From an uncultured Collinsella sp. (GTDB taxonomy: Bacteria > Actinomycetota > Coriobacteriia > Coriobacteriales > Coriobacteriaceae), in contig CAUDZT010000043.1 of assembly GCA_958453935.1 (NCBI GenBank), positions 1 through 18,892 on the forward strand: DNA of 18,892 bases, written 5' to 3'. Made by a program: the position numbers and the translations under genes. The stretch's first letter is position 1; each line of letters starts with the position of its first letter. The notes under the pieces are model-generated. The model was not told the DNA's origin and ran no database searches. It saw only the letters and a list, made by a program, of their open reading frames with translations. Below are positions 8,411 to 15,737 of the stretch, in pieces.

Positions 8411-8445
8411 AACGCCAAAAGCCCGCCGGGGCAAGCTCGGCGGGT
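8411..8445 (-). terminator. Terminator-like hairpin in the mfd leader
   Basis: CCCGCCG (8422-8428) pairs with CGGCGGG (8438-8444) around a 9-base loop. On the minus strand the stem is followed by CTTTTGG, and the mfd ATG lies about 30 bases further on. No minus-strand gene is visible upstream that needs ending here. It may therefore attenuate mfd or end a short untranslated RNA. The T-run is short (four). Confidence 0.45.
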
Positions 8446-8792
8446 ATGCGGCGGATTTCATTGCCTGTCATGGTAGCGCATGAGATGGACACGCCAGCGC
8501 ACGCCAAACAGCTACCCCAAAACGCGCATGCCTGAACGCCCTCGGCACAAAACAGCCTGATCGGACAGCACCAATTACCAGCTTCTACCTGTATTACTTT
8601 GCAATTATGGCAATTCCTACTTTACAGTTGTGGTAACTTCTAGTTAGTAATTATGGTTTTTTTGCCTTGCCGATGTGGCAAATCCCAAAGACCTGCCACG
8701 CAACCCGGCAGATACCGACAAACTCGGTACGAGACTTTCGAACCAAAAGCATGCCTACGAGCATGCGATGCTAGACACGAAGGGCGTTAAAA
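8446..8792. other. Non-coding divergent region between mfd and the DUF4143 ATPase gene
   Basis: I see no credible gene here. It holds the upstream signals for mfd (minus) and the ATPase gene (plus). Contents in order: an inverted repeat GGTAGC/GCTACC (8472-8477, 8511-8516); an AT-rich stretch with three imperfect 23-bp tandem repeats (8595-8663); and competing stems TTTGCC/GGCAAA (8661-8666, 8677-8682), GTGGCA/TGCCAC (8675-8680, 8694-8699) and CTGCC/GGCAG (8693-8697, 8707-8711). TACCGA/TCGGTA (8713-8718, 8724-8729) and two GCATGC palindromes (8749-8754, 8761-8766) follow. A weak plus-strand promoter might be TTTACA (8621-8626) with TAGTAA (8645-8650). Confidence 0.5.
8595..8663. repeat. Three imperfect 23-bp tandem repeats
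   Basis: Three contiguous units start at 8595, 8618 and 8641. Units 1 and 2 agree at 17 of 23 positions, and all six differences are transitions. Unit 3 agrees with unit 1 at 15 of 23, sharing the core AATTATGG. The units lie in an AT-rich patch upstream of the plus-strand ATPase gene and also upstream of mfd. They resemble iterated binding sites for an unknown protein. Confidence 0.5.
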
Positions 8793-9950
8793 ATGATTGA
8801 GCGAACCATGGCCCAGAAGCTACGCGACATGTCAGAATGGTTTCCCGTCGTCTCGCTTACGGGGCCACGCCAAAGCGGCAAGTCAACTCTCATCAAGGCC
8901 GTTTTTCCTGAATATGAATATCTCAACCTCGAGAACCCGGAAGTCCGTCGCGCCGCACTCGATGACCCCGTCGGCTTTATCAGCAGGCGCCCCGATCATC
9001 TGATCATCGACGAGGCCCAATATGCACCGGAGCTGTTCAGCATGATTCAGGTCGCCTCCGACGAACGCGGAAAGACCGGCCAGTATGTATTGTCCGGCTC
9101 GCAAAACTTTTTGCTCATGCACAACATCCAGCAATCGCTTGCCGGGCGCGTCGGCATGCTCAAACTCCTGCCTCTCTCCTACCAGGAGCTCAGCGACACG
9201 CAAATCTCGCTTGACACCTACCTGATTCGCGGGGGATACCCGCGCATATACGATGCGGGCATCCCCACCGATATGTTCTACCAAAATTACCTTATGACCT
9301 ATGTGGAACGCGACGCGGGCGGCCTTCTCGACGTGCGCAACCTGAGCTCCTTTAGAAAAATGATCGGGCTGTGCGCGGCTTGCGTGGGAGGGCTGCTCAA
9401 CCTATCAAGACTCGCCGCTGATGTGGGAGTCGCCACGGCGACGATCAGCTCGTGGCTTTCGATCCTGCAATCAAGCTATTTGGTGTTCCTGCTTCAACCA
9501 TATGCTGGAAACATGCGCAAGCGGCTTACCAAAGCGCCAAAATTGTACTTCTACGACACGGGACTACTTTGCCATCTGCTTGGCATTCAAGACGAGCGCA
9601 GTCTCATGAACCACCCCCTAAGCGGGGAAATATTCGAAAACCTCGTTGTCTCGGAACGCCAGAAGGCATACCTCAACAGAGGCCTCGAGCCCACGCTTGC
9701 CTTTTATCGCGACGACAGCAAACGAGAGATCGACCTTATCGATCTAACAGAGCCGGCTCGCCCACAGGCGTTCGAAATCAAATCGGGCGCTACCTACCGC
9801 GACACATTCGCTCGACACCTACGCTCTGTTGGTTCCGAACTTGGCATTCCCGCAAAGGACCGAGCCGTCGTATATCACGGCTCCGAGCGCTACGATACCG
9901 AGGGGGCATCGGTTGTGCCGGCAGAAGAGTTCTTGCTTCGGGAGTCATAG
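8793..9950 (+). CDS. AAA_14/DUF4143 ATPase
   Basis: A 385-residue P-loop ATPase. The N-terminal AAA_14 domain has Walker A GPRQSGKS (24-31), Walker B LIIDEAQ (70-76), a sensor-like SGSQN (101-105) and a GR motif (118-119). A DUF4143 domain fills about residues 160-330, and the region near 310-325 has a nuclease-like ExD pattern (REIDLIDL). This is a common, multicopy bacterial and archaeal family of unknown cellular role; it is related to STAND/MNS-type ATPases and often linked with defence or mobile regions. AAGGG lies about 10 bases before the ATG. It stands alone between divergent mfd and convergent nth, with a structured upstream region. It looks like an independently acquired single gene, though this is inference. 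Confidence 0.88.
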   Translation: MIERTMAQKLRDMSEWFPVVSLTGPRQSGKSTLIKAVFPEYEYLNLENPEVRRAALDDPVGFISRRPDHLIIDEAQYAPELFSMIQVASDERGKTGQYVLSGSQNFLLMHNIQQSLAGRVGMLKLLPLSYQELSDTQISLDTYLIRGGYPRIYDAGIPTDMFYQNYLMTYVERDAGGLLDVRNLSSFRKMIGLCAACVGGLLNLSRLAADVGVATATISSWLSILQSSYLVFLLQPYAGNMRKRLTKAPKLYFYDTGLLCHLLGIQDERSLMNHPLSGEIFENLVVSERQKAYLNRGLEPTLAFYRDDSKREIDLIDLTEPARPQAFEIKSGATYRDTFARHLRSVGSELGIPAKDRAVVYHGSERYDTEGASVVPAEEFLLRES

Positions 9951-10027
9951 CGAGCGCCGTGGTCACCGGCCGCGTCCCGATTTGTACCGCCCGGAGATAC
10001 GCAAGAGTGGCGGCCTGCCCTTGTAAC

Positions 10028-10690
10028 CTAGCTCACCCGTACGCTGGGGCACAAATCTGCCAGCGGACACTCGTCGCACTTGGGTTTGCGGGCATCGCAG
10101 ATCTCGCGACCGAAGGTGATCCACTGATGGTTGACCGACTCCCAATACTCGTGCGGCAAAATCTTGAGCAGATCCTGCTCGGTCTTGAGCGGCTCCTTGG
10201 CATGCGTCTTGGGACTCAGCATCAGGCGGTGCGCAATGCGGTTGACGTGCGTGTCCACCGCGATGCCTTCCACGATGCCGTACCCCACGTTGAGTACGAT
10301 GTTCGCCGTCTTGCGCCCCACGCCCGGCAGCTTTACAAGCTCCTTCATGTCGGCCGGTACCTCGCCGCCGTAGTCAGCAACGATCATCTGGGCGGCCTCC
10401 ACGGCATGCTTGGCCTTACTCTTATAAAAGCCGAGTGACTTAATGGTGTCCGCCACGTCAGCCACGCTCGCCCCGGCCATGGCCTCGGGCGTGGGCCACT
10501 GGGCAAACAGCCGCGGCGTCACCTTGTTGACCTGCGCGTCGGTCGTTTGCGCCGAGAGTAGCACCGCGATCAGCAGGCGGAAGGGATTCTCGTGGTCCAA
10601 AAAGCACTCGACCGGGCCATAGCGACGGTTGAGGCGCTCACACACCTCGATGGCGCGCTCGCGCTTGGCGGCATTGGTCTCGCGTGGCAT
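10028..10690 (-). CDS. nth: Endonuclease III (DNA glycosylase/AP lyase)
   Basis: A 220-residue base-excision repair enzyme that removes oxidised pyrimidines and nicks the abasic site. The helix-hairpin-helix LPGVGRKTA (121-129) contains the catalytic lysine K127, and VDTHV (145-149) carries the catalytic aspartate D146. The C-terminal [4Fe-4S] motif is complete: C198-x6-C205-x2-C208-x5-C214, as in E. coli Nth. I chose the ATG at 10690 because GAGGAG lies 5 bases upstream; the in-frame GTG at 10714 lacks such a site. It lies 63 bp after the ABC transporter gene on the same strand and may be cotranscribed. It converges with the DUF4143 ATPase gene; no clear terminator is visible in the 77-bp gap. 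Confidence 0.96.
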   Translation of the reverse strand: MPRETNAAKRERAIEVCERLNRRYGPVECFLDHENPFRLLIAVLLSAQTTDAQVNKVTPRLFAQWPTPEAMAGASVADVADTIKSLGFYKSKAKHAVEAAQMIVADYGGEVPADMKELVKLPGVGRKTANIVLNVGYGIVEGIAVDTHVNRIAHRLMLSPKTHAKEPLKTEQDLLKILPHEYWESVNHQWITFGREICDARKPKCDECPLADLCPSVRVS

Positions 10691-10753
10691 AACGACTCCT
10701 CGGCTCAACGGCACAATAAACTTATAGGCACAATTGTCCCACGTCCGAGACGC

Positions 10754-12556
10754 TTACGCCTCCAAGAATGCGCCGGTCTGACGGCTCCACAGGCTCGCGT
10801 ACTCGCCACCCGCCTCGACGAGCTGCGCATGCGTGCCGTCCTCGACAATCTCACCATCGGCCAGCACCACGATGCGGTCGAGCGCCGCCACGGTGGACAG
10901 GCGATGCGCCACCACAATGGAGGTGCGGCCGCACATCAGGTTCTCGAGCGCCTCCTGCACCAGCGCCTCGGACTCGCTATCCAAGGCAGACGTCGCCTCG
11001 TCGAGCACCAGAATCGGCGCGTCGGTCAGGATAGCGCGGGCAATGGCCACGCGCTGGCGTTGACCCCCCGAGAGTTTAACGCCGCGCTCGCCCACCATGG
11101 TGTCGAAGCCATGGGGCAGGCGGTCGATGAACTCCAGGGCATTGGCCAGGCGCGCGGCCTCGCGGATCTGCTCGTCAGTGGCGCCCGCGCGGCCGTAGGC
11201 GATATTCTCGCGAATGGAGCGATGGAACAGCAGCGCCTCCTGCGGCACGTAGGCAACCTGACGACGCAGGCTCTGCTGCGTGCAGCGCGAGACGTCCTGG
11301 CCGTCCACGAGCACGCGGCCGCCCTGCACGTCGTCCAGGCGCAGCAACAGCTTGGTGAGCGTCGTCTTGCCCGAGCCCGATTTGCCCACCAGACCCACGC
11401 GCTGGCCCGCCGCCACATGGAGCGTCAAGTCGTCAAACACGCTCTCGCCCGCCGCGGCGTCACGGTATGCAAAGCTCAAGTGCTCAAAATCAATCGCGCC
11501 CTCGCCCACCTTGAGCTCGGGAGCATGCTCGTCGTCTGCCACCAGGCGCGGCTCGTCCAGCACGCGCGTCATCTCGGCGGCGTCGCCCAGCGCACGGTTG
11601 ATGCGCTGCATCATGGAGCTCACGTAGTTCAGACGCATAGTGAGGTTGTACGTATAGGTAAAGATCATGACGAGCGCGCCGGCCGAGATGCCAAACCACG
11701 CGTTGCCGCCCGCCACGAACACGCTCACCACGGCCATGGTGATGACGATAAGGCCCGAGGTCGTAAAGTTGCGCTGCATCATGGCGTGCATCGAAACCGT
11801 CTCGGCATCGCGCGCGGCGCGGTCGGCGGCATCGAACAGGTCGCGCTCAAAGTCCTCGCGCCCGCAAGTCTTGACGGCCAGGATGTTCGTAACCGCGTCG
11901 GAAAGCACGCCCGACAGCTTGTTCTGAGCGGCGGACGTCGCGGCCGAAAGCGGCATGATGCGCTTGTACATAAGCCAGACAAACGCAATATAGATGACCA
12001 TAATGCCCACCAGGATCACGGTAAATGCGGGCACCACCGGGGCGAGCGCCGCCACCGTGCAGATGATCGAAGTAATGGTGGGAATGAGCGAATACACCGT
12101 CACGTCGACCAAGCCCGTGTAGCCACTCATGAAACGGCTCGTCTGGCTCACAAGCGATCCGCCAAAGCGACTGGTGTGGAACGTCATGGATTGATTGGAG
12201 AGTGTGTCGAAGCACAGGCGCGCCAGGTGATAGTTGCCCGCGATCTCGAGCTTGTAGACGGTGTAGTCCTGCAGCTTAGAGAGGATCTGGCCCACCAGGT
12301 TGACGAGCACGAGCGCCAGAATGTAAGGGCCAAAGACCTCGAATACTTGATCGCCTGCCACGGGGCCGGCCTGAACGCGGTCGACGATGAGGGCCATAAC
12401 GTAGGTGTTGGCAAACGTGAGCAAAAAGATGTAGCCCGCCGACGAGAACACCGAGAGAAAGACGATTAGCGGCTGCGTGCGCGTGACATCCCAAAAACGC
12501 TGCAGCGTGCGGCGCACGGTTGAGCGTTTGAGCGGGCTGGTGCTTCTCTGAGACAT
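10754..12556 (-). CDS. ABC exporter, fused permease and ATPase
   Basis: A 600-residue half-transporter. The N-terminal exporter-type membrane domain has about six helices (near 29-53, 78-92, 156-176, 177-196, 266-284 and 289-307). The C-terminal ATPase has Walker A GKSGSGKT (391-398), the Q-loop glutamine near 439, signature LSGGQ (495-499), Walker B ILVLDE (515-520) and H-loop H551. It should work as a dimer in the cytoplasmic membrane and export an unknown lipid, peptide or drug. I chose the ATG at 12556 because GAAAGGAAG sits just upstream; the in-frame ATG at 12592 has no such site. No second half-transporter gene is adjacent, so a homodimer is likely. It lies between rmuC and nth on the same strand. 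Confidence 0.93.
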   Translation of the reverse strand: MSQRSTSPLKRSTVRRTLQRFWDVTRTQPLIVFLSVFSSAGYIFLLTFANTYVMALIVDRVQAGPVAGDQVFEVFGPYILALVLVNLVGQILSKLQDYTVYKLEIAGNYHLARLCFDTLSNQSMTFHTSRFGGSLVSQTSRFMSGYTGLVDVTVYSLIPTITSIICTVAALAPVVPAFTVILVGIMVIYIAFVWLMYKRIMPLSAATSAAQNKLSGVLSDAVTNILAVKTCGREDFERDLFDAADRAARDAETVSMHAMMQRNFTTSGLIVITMAVVSVFVAGGNAWFGISAGALVMIFTYTYNLTMRLNYVSSMMQRINRALGDAAEMTRVLDEPRLVADDEHAPELKVGEGAIDFEHLSFAYRDAAAGESVFDDLTLHVAAGQRVGLVGKSGSGKTTLTKLLLRLDDVQGGRVLVDGQDVSRCTQQSLRRQVAYVPQEALLFHRSIRENIAYGRAGATDEQIREAARLANALEFIDRLPHGFDTMVGERGVKLSGGQRQRVAIARAILTDAPILVLDEATSALDSESEALVQEALENLMCGRTSIVVAHRLSTVAALDRIVVLADGEIVEDGTHAQLVEAGGEYASLWSRQTGAFLEA

Positions 12557-12628
12557 GGGCTTCCTTTCGCGTCTGATAGGGCGAAAGGCCATTGTTGCAC
12601 ATTAAAGTGCGCTTTAGGCAAGTGCGAC

Positions 12629-12664
12629 GCGAAAAGCGCCCGCGCCCTGCGCCTGCGCAGGCGC
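12629..12664 (-). terminator. GC-rich palindrome between rmuC and the ABC gene
   Basis: GCGCCTGCGCAGGCGC (12649-12664) is a perfect 16-bp palindrome 18 bp before position 12682, where rmuC ends. Read on the minus strand, further GGCGC pairing is possible before a short TTTT near 12631-12634. It could be a weak terminator for rmuC or simply a GC-rich palindrome. Confidence 0.3.
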
Positions 12665-12681
12665 CCCGCCGTCAAGTGCCG

Positions 12682-14037
12682 CTAGTCCTCGTCTCCTTGG
12701 TCTACGAGCAGGTCCGCAGACGTGAGCCCCAAGACCTCGCCGGCCTCCTTGGCGTCTTCCAGCGCATCGATATCCTTGAGCTTGCGCTCCATGACGTTGG
12801 TACGCGTGGTGATGATGCCCTCGACCGTCTTTCCCGCGGTCTCGATCTGCTGCTGGGCGCGACGCAGCGCCGCCTGATAGCGCGGTAGCTCGGCCTTGAC
12901 GGCGGAAAGCACGCGTAGCACGTCGTCGGTGCGCTTTTGCAGTTTAAACGTCTGGTAGCTCATCTGCAGGCTGTTGAGGATGGCCGCCATGGTGCTGGGG
13001 CCGGCAACGTTGACGTGATAGTCGCGGCCCAGGGTCTCGATAAGCCCAGGGCGCGTGACGACCTCGGCGTACAGGCCCTCAAACGGAACGAACAGGATGC
13101 CAAAGTTGGTGGTCGCGGGCACGCTCAGGTACTTTTCGCAGATGTCCTTTGCCTCGCGCTTCACCATGGTGTCGAGCGTCTTGCGCGCGGCGGCGACGGC
13201 CTCCGCGTCGCCCGACTCCTGGGCGTCGAGCAGATGCTCATACGCATCGCCCGGGAATTTGGAGTCGATTGGCAGCAGCACGGGGTCTCCCTCGTCTACC
13301 GGCAGCTTGACGGCAAACTCAACGCGCTCCGAGGCGCCGGGCTTGGTGGCGACGTTTTCCAGATACTGGTCGGGCGTAAGGATGTCCGCCAGGATCGCGC
13401 CCAGCTGCACCTCGCCCAAAATGCCGCGCGCCTTGACGTTACCCAGCACGCGCTTAAGGTCGCCCACGCCAGTGGCGATAGATTGCATGTCGCCCAGGCC
13501 CTTGTACACGGCCTCGAGCTGGTCGCTTACCTGCTTAAACGATGCAGACAGGCGGTCGTTGAGCGTGCGGGAGAGTTTCTCGTCCACCGTTGCGCGCATC
13601 TGATCGAGCTGCACGCTGTTGTCCTTGCGGATGGCGCCCAGTTGGGCATCGACCGTCTCGCGCACCTTGTCCAAGCGGTGCTCGATGCCTTCGCGGTTGA
13701 CACCGAGCTGCTGGACCGTCTCGCGGCGCAAGTCGTCCATGCGGTCGCCAGCCTGCGAGAACTCGCGCGCGATGGTCAGGTAACGCTGCTGCTCTACAGC
13801 GGCATCGGTCATCTGCTGCTGCGCAATGGCGTTTGCCGTACGGCGGGTTTCGGCCAGCGCGACGTTGAGGGCATCGAGCGTGCTGTTGGCCTGCTCGAGC
13901 GCCGCGAGCGTCTCCGCGTCGTTGCCGCCACGCTCCCGCAGCTCGGCACGAAGGCCTTTAAGCTGCAGGGCGCAAACCACAGCAACTCCCACCGCCACCA
14001 AGGCAATCACAACAAGCGCAATATCAATAGCAGACAT
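12682..14037 (-). CDS. rmuC: RmuC family DNA recombination protein
   Basis: A 451-residue RmuC. In E. coli, RmuC limits inversions at short inverted repeats and is predicted to contain a nuclease-like fold. One N-terminal membrane anchor (about 3-23, AIDIALVVIALVAVGVAVV) is followed by a long coiled coil (about 25-185) and the conserved RmuC domain (about 190-410), with RGILGEVQLGAIL and PIDSKFPGDAYEHLL visible. The ATG at 14037 is preceded by GCGGAAG; the in-frame TTG at 14070 has no convincing site. It begins 51 bp after the helix-turn-helix gene, with no evident terminator between, so readthrough from the NTase pair is possible. The abundance of inverted repeats nearby is notable but may be unrelated. 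Confidence 0.93.
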   Translation of the reverse strand: MSAIDIALVVIALVAVGVAVVCALQLKGLRAELRERGGNDAETLAALEQANSTLDALNVALAETRRTANAIAQQQMTDAAVEQQRYLTIAREFSQAGDRMDDLRRETVQQLGVNREGIEHRLDKVRETVDAQLGAIRKDNSVQLDQMRATVDEKLSRTLNDRLSASFKQVSDQLEAVYKGLGDMQSIATGVGDLKRVLGNVKARGILGEVQLGAILADILTPDQYLENVATKPGASERVEFAVKLPVDEGDPVLLPIDSKFPGDAYEHLLDAQESGDAEAVAAARKTLDTMVKREAKDICEKYLSVPATTNFGILFVPFEGLYAEVVTRPGLIETLGRDYHVNVAGPSTMAAILNSLQMSYQTFKLQKRTDDVLRVLSAVKAELPRYQAALRRAQQQIETAGKTVEGIITTRTNVMERKLKDIDALEDAKEAGEVLGLTSADLLVDQGDED

Positions 14038-14088
14038 AGACTTCCGCCCAACAAACCCAATCGATATCAATCAAAACCGAGACCAATC

Positions 14089-14652
14089 TTACCCCGCCAC
14101 ACGCACCGGGCGCCCGGCCCCTTCTTGGGTGCTTCTCTCCTCCGCATATTCCATAATGCGACGCGCTGTCTTCCTGCTCACCTTCGAGTCATCACCGGCT
14201 AAGTATGCGTACACGTTTCCCTTATTCAGATTCAAATCGCGGCAGAGACCGTAGCGCGTTACACCCGATTCCTCCAATGCTTTAAGTGTTCTCTTTCTCA
14301 TCAGGGCGTTCACCCTTCTGTCGGCCGCTGGCTTTTCTTTCACCCCTCTATACGCACGCCAAACGTTGGCGTAACGATTGGGGAGCATATCCTCGGAGCA
14401 TAGAGATGCCAGGCTACTCGCTTGGCCATACAGAGACAAAACACCTCGATAGCCCTCTTCCATCCACGAGCCCTCGGATAAACCCAGAACGTATTCGGCC
14501 TTACCCTGCGCCAAAGCGAGCAAAAACAGAGGCTCCGCCACACGCGGCTCAACCGTTGTTGCCTGCTTTACAAGCTTCCTAAAACTCAGCGACTGCTGTC
14601 CGGACAGCTCTCGGCAATAGCCTTTCAAAAATCCCTCAAAAGTCAGATTCAA
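14089..14652 (-). CDS. Helix-turn-helix protein, candidate antitoxin or regulator partner of the NTase
   Basis: About 187 residues. I place the start at TTG (14652-14650), because AGGAGGT (14665-14659) sits 6 bases upstream and the start overlaps the upstream gene's stop in the sequence TTGA. This indicates translational coupling. Residues 1-110 are largely helical and match no family I recognise. Residues about 118-165 (KRTLKALEESGVTRYGLCRD, then NLNKGNVYAYL) look like an XRE-type helix-turn-helix. No catalytic motif is visible. Coupling to a nucleotidyltransferase suggests a toxin-antitoxin pair in which this protein neutralises the enzyme and represses the operon. The gene order (NTase first) is opposite to AbiE. 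Base composition is less GC-rich than the flanking genes, suggesting acquisition. The function is inference. Confidence 0.7.
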   Translation of the reverse strand: MNLTFEGFLKGYCRELSGQQSLSFRKLVKQATTVEPRVAEPLFLLALAQGKAEYVLGLSEGSWMEEGYRGVLSLYGQASSLASLCSEDMLPNRYANVWRAYRGVKEKPAADRRVNALMRKRTLKALEESGVTRYGLCRDLNLNKGNVYAYLAGDDSKVSRKTARRIMEYAEERSTQEGAGRPVRVAG

Positions 14653-15179
14653 CCGAGCACCTCCTTTTTGTATTGCCTGTATGCGCAGACCATCTCTTGA
14701 TAACTCCGCTCCGAAGGCGACGACGCCAGCGCCTCTCCATCGTCGAATATAAGCCGCTCGAGTAGATCCCAATCAAGTCGGTCGATAAATGTTCGACTAT
14801 GGAGGTCGATGATGTCGTTCGGACGATAGGCATAGAGCTTCATCACCGCCAGATCCTCCAAAGATGGCGTAAAGTACCTGATAAAATGCGCCCCAATCTC
14901 CAATGGGATCAGGCGATCTTCGTAATTGAATGGCATCTGGTTGCAATATGCCACTGCCATACCATTCACCTCGGGGTATCGAGCTATGATCTCGCGGAGG
15001 CACCTGTCTGCCTCAAACACATCAATGTCATGTGTAACCGCCCGATTCGTCACGTCGTTTAGCATGAAGGCGCTTCCTCCCACCAATACAACGCTCGGCC
15101 TATCGTCTCTTGGACCTATTTCCAGCTCCGCCTCTTCGTCAATATCCAAAAGAGTCTGCTCTAAATCCTGCTTATACAT
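14649..15179 (-). CDS. DUF6036/AbiEii-like nucleotidyltransferase, candidate toxin
   Basis: A 176-residue protein. VVLVGGSAFML (30-40) and HDIDVF (50-55) form the GGS...DxD signature of the polymerase-beta-like nucleotidyltransferase fold (G34-S36, D51, D53). The segment PSLEDLAVMKLYAYRPNDIIDL (in 105-125) is typical of DUF6036 and AbiEii-like proteins. Such enzymes transfer a nucleotide to RNA or protein, and several (AbiEii, MenT) act as toxins. AGGA sits 7 bases before the ATG. The stop overlaps the TTG start of the downstream helix-turn-helix gene, so the two are coupled. An AT-rich inverted repeat just upstream (15192-15212) could be the operator. Base composition is less GC-rich than the core genes. 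Family assignment is good; toxin activity is inferred. Confidence 0.8.
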   Translation of the reverse strand: MYKQDLEQTLLDIDEEAELEIGPRDDRPSVVLVGGSAFMLNDVTNRAVTHDIDVFEADRCLREIIARYPEVNGMAVAYCNQMPFNYEDRLIPLEIGAHFIRYFTPSLEDLAVMKLYAYRPNDIIDLHSRTFIDRLDWDLLERLIFDDGEALASSPSERSYQEMVCAYRQYKKEVLG

Positions 15180-15191
15180 AGCAAATCCTAA

Positions 15192-15212
15192 TATTATTCA
15201 TCTTCAATAATA
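15192..15212. promoter_or_regulatory. AT-rich palindrome upstream of the NTase gene
   Basis: TATTATT (15192-15198) and AATAATA (15206-15212) form a perfect 7-bp inverted repeat with a 7-base spacer. It ends 13 bp before the NTase ATG, on the upstream side. A -10-like element could lie within it on the minus strand. This is where an autoregulatory helix-turn-helix antitoxin would bind, so it is a candidate operator. Confidence 0.45.
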
Positions 15213-15302
15213 CTATTCAGTCGCACGACAGGACCCACAGGATGCAAGGATTCCACTCGTGGCGATAATCCCTACACCCTAGAAGTCCTAATGCGACAAA
15301 CG

Positions 15303-15737
15303 CTAGCTCTCCCAGCCGGCGCGGATGGTTGTTATGACGTCACCTAGGCGCTGACCCAGGGCCGCTAGATGCTGGAGCACCTCGTTGGGCGATGCGCCGT
15401 TGAGAATGCACGTGAGGGCATACGACACCAAAAAGATGGCCGCAAGCCCCAGCGGGATGAGCACGATCATCGCCAATGTGCGCAGGCGCTGGGCCCAGCG
15501 ACGGCGACGCGCACGATGCTTGTCGAACGCGAGCTCCTGCGCATATGAATCTTGCTGTACGGAATAGGCCTCTGGCGCCGATTCACACCCGGGCACAGCT
15601 GCAGGTACAGCAGCGGGCACGACGTTTTGCACGGGCGCCTGGTTGGCAACCCCTTGCATTTGCATCTCCATGAGTCGTTGCTGCTGACGCAGCATGCGCT
15701 CAGCTTGTTGCTGCGGAGTCTCAAGAAACAGATCCAT
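15303..15737 (-). CDS. Hypothetical single-pass membrane protein with Gln/Met-rich N-terminus
   Basis: A 144-residue protein that I cannot assign to a family. Residues 1-32 are Gln/Met/Arg-rich and probably helical (for example QQQRLMEMQMQ). A Pro/Ala/Val-rich linker (35-50) follows. A basic patch RARRRRWAQR (75-84) precedes one hydrophobic helix (about 86-112), predicting a cytoplasmic N-terminus by the positive-inside rule. The tail (113-144) is short and helical. I chose the ATG at 15737 because GGAGG sits 5 bases upstream; the in-frame TTG at 15749 overlaps that ribosome site. It lies downstream of a long structured non-coding region and 123 bp upstream of the NTase gene on the same strand. 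Whether they share a transcript is unclear. Confidence 0.7.
   Translation of the reverse strand: MDLFLETPQQQAERMLRQQQRLMEMQMQGVANQAPVQNVVPAAVPAAVPGCESAPEAYSVQQDSYAQELAFDKHRARRRRWAQRLRTLAMIVLIPLGLAAIFLVSYALTCILNGASPNEVLQHLAALGQRLGDVITTIRAGWES

Noticed and set aside
4726..8535. Very long plus-strand open frames opposite mfd (775 and 492 codons)
   Set aside because: They are antisense to a clear mfd gene. High GC at third positions removes stop codons from the opposite strand. The translations are His/Arg/Leu/Ala-rich with no recognisable domain.
9951..10027. GGCCGC/GCGGCC pairing between the convergent ATPase and nth genes
   Set aside because: Six bases with a loop of more than 35 and no T-run; too weak to call a terminator.
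10592..14202. Long plus-strand open frames opposite the ABC transporter and rmuC genes
   Set aside because: Same cause: composition-driven antisense frames with no family signature; the minus-strand genes explain the region fully.
15220..15297. GTCGCA/TGCGAC and inner GGAC/GTCC pairing across 78 bp between the membrane protein and NTase genes
   Set aside because: The arms are only 6 and 4 bases, with different spacing to the inner pair. This is expected by chance, and no target duplication or transposase is present.
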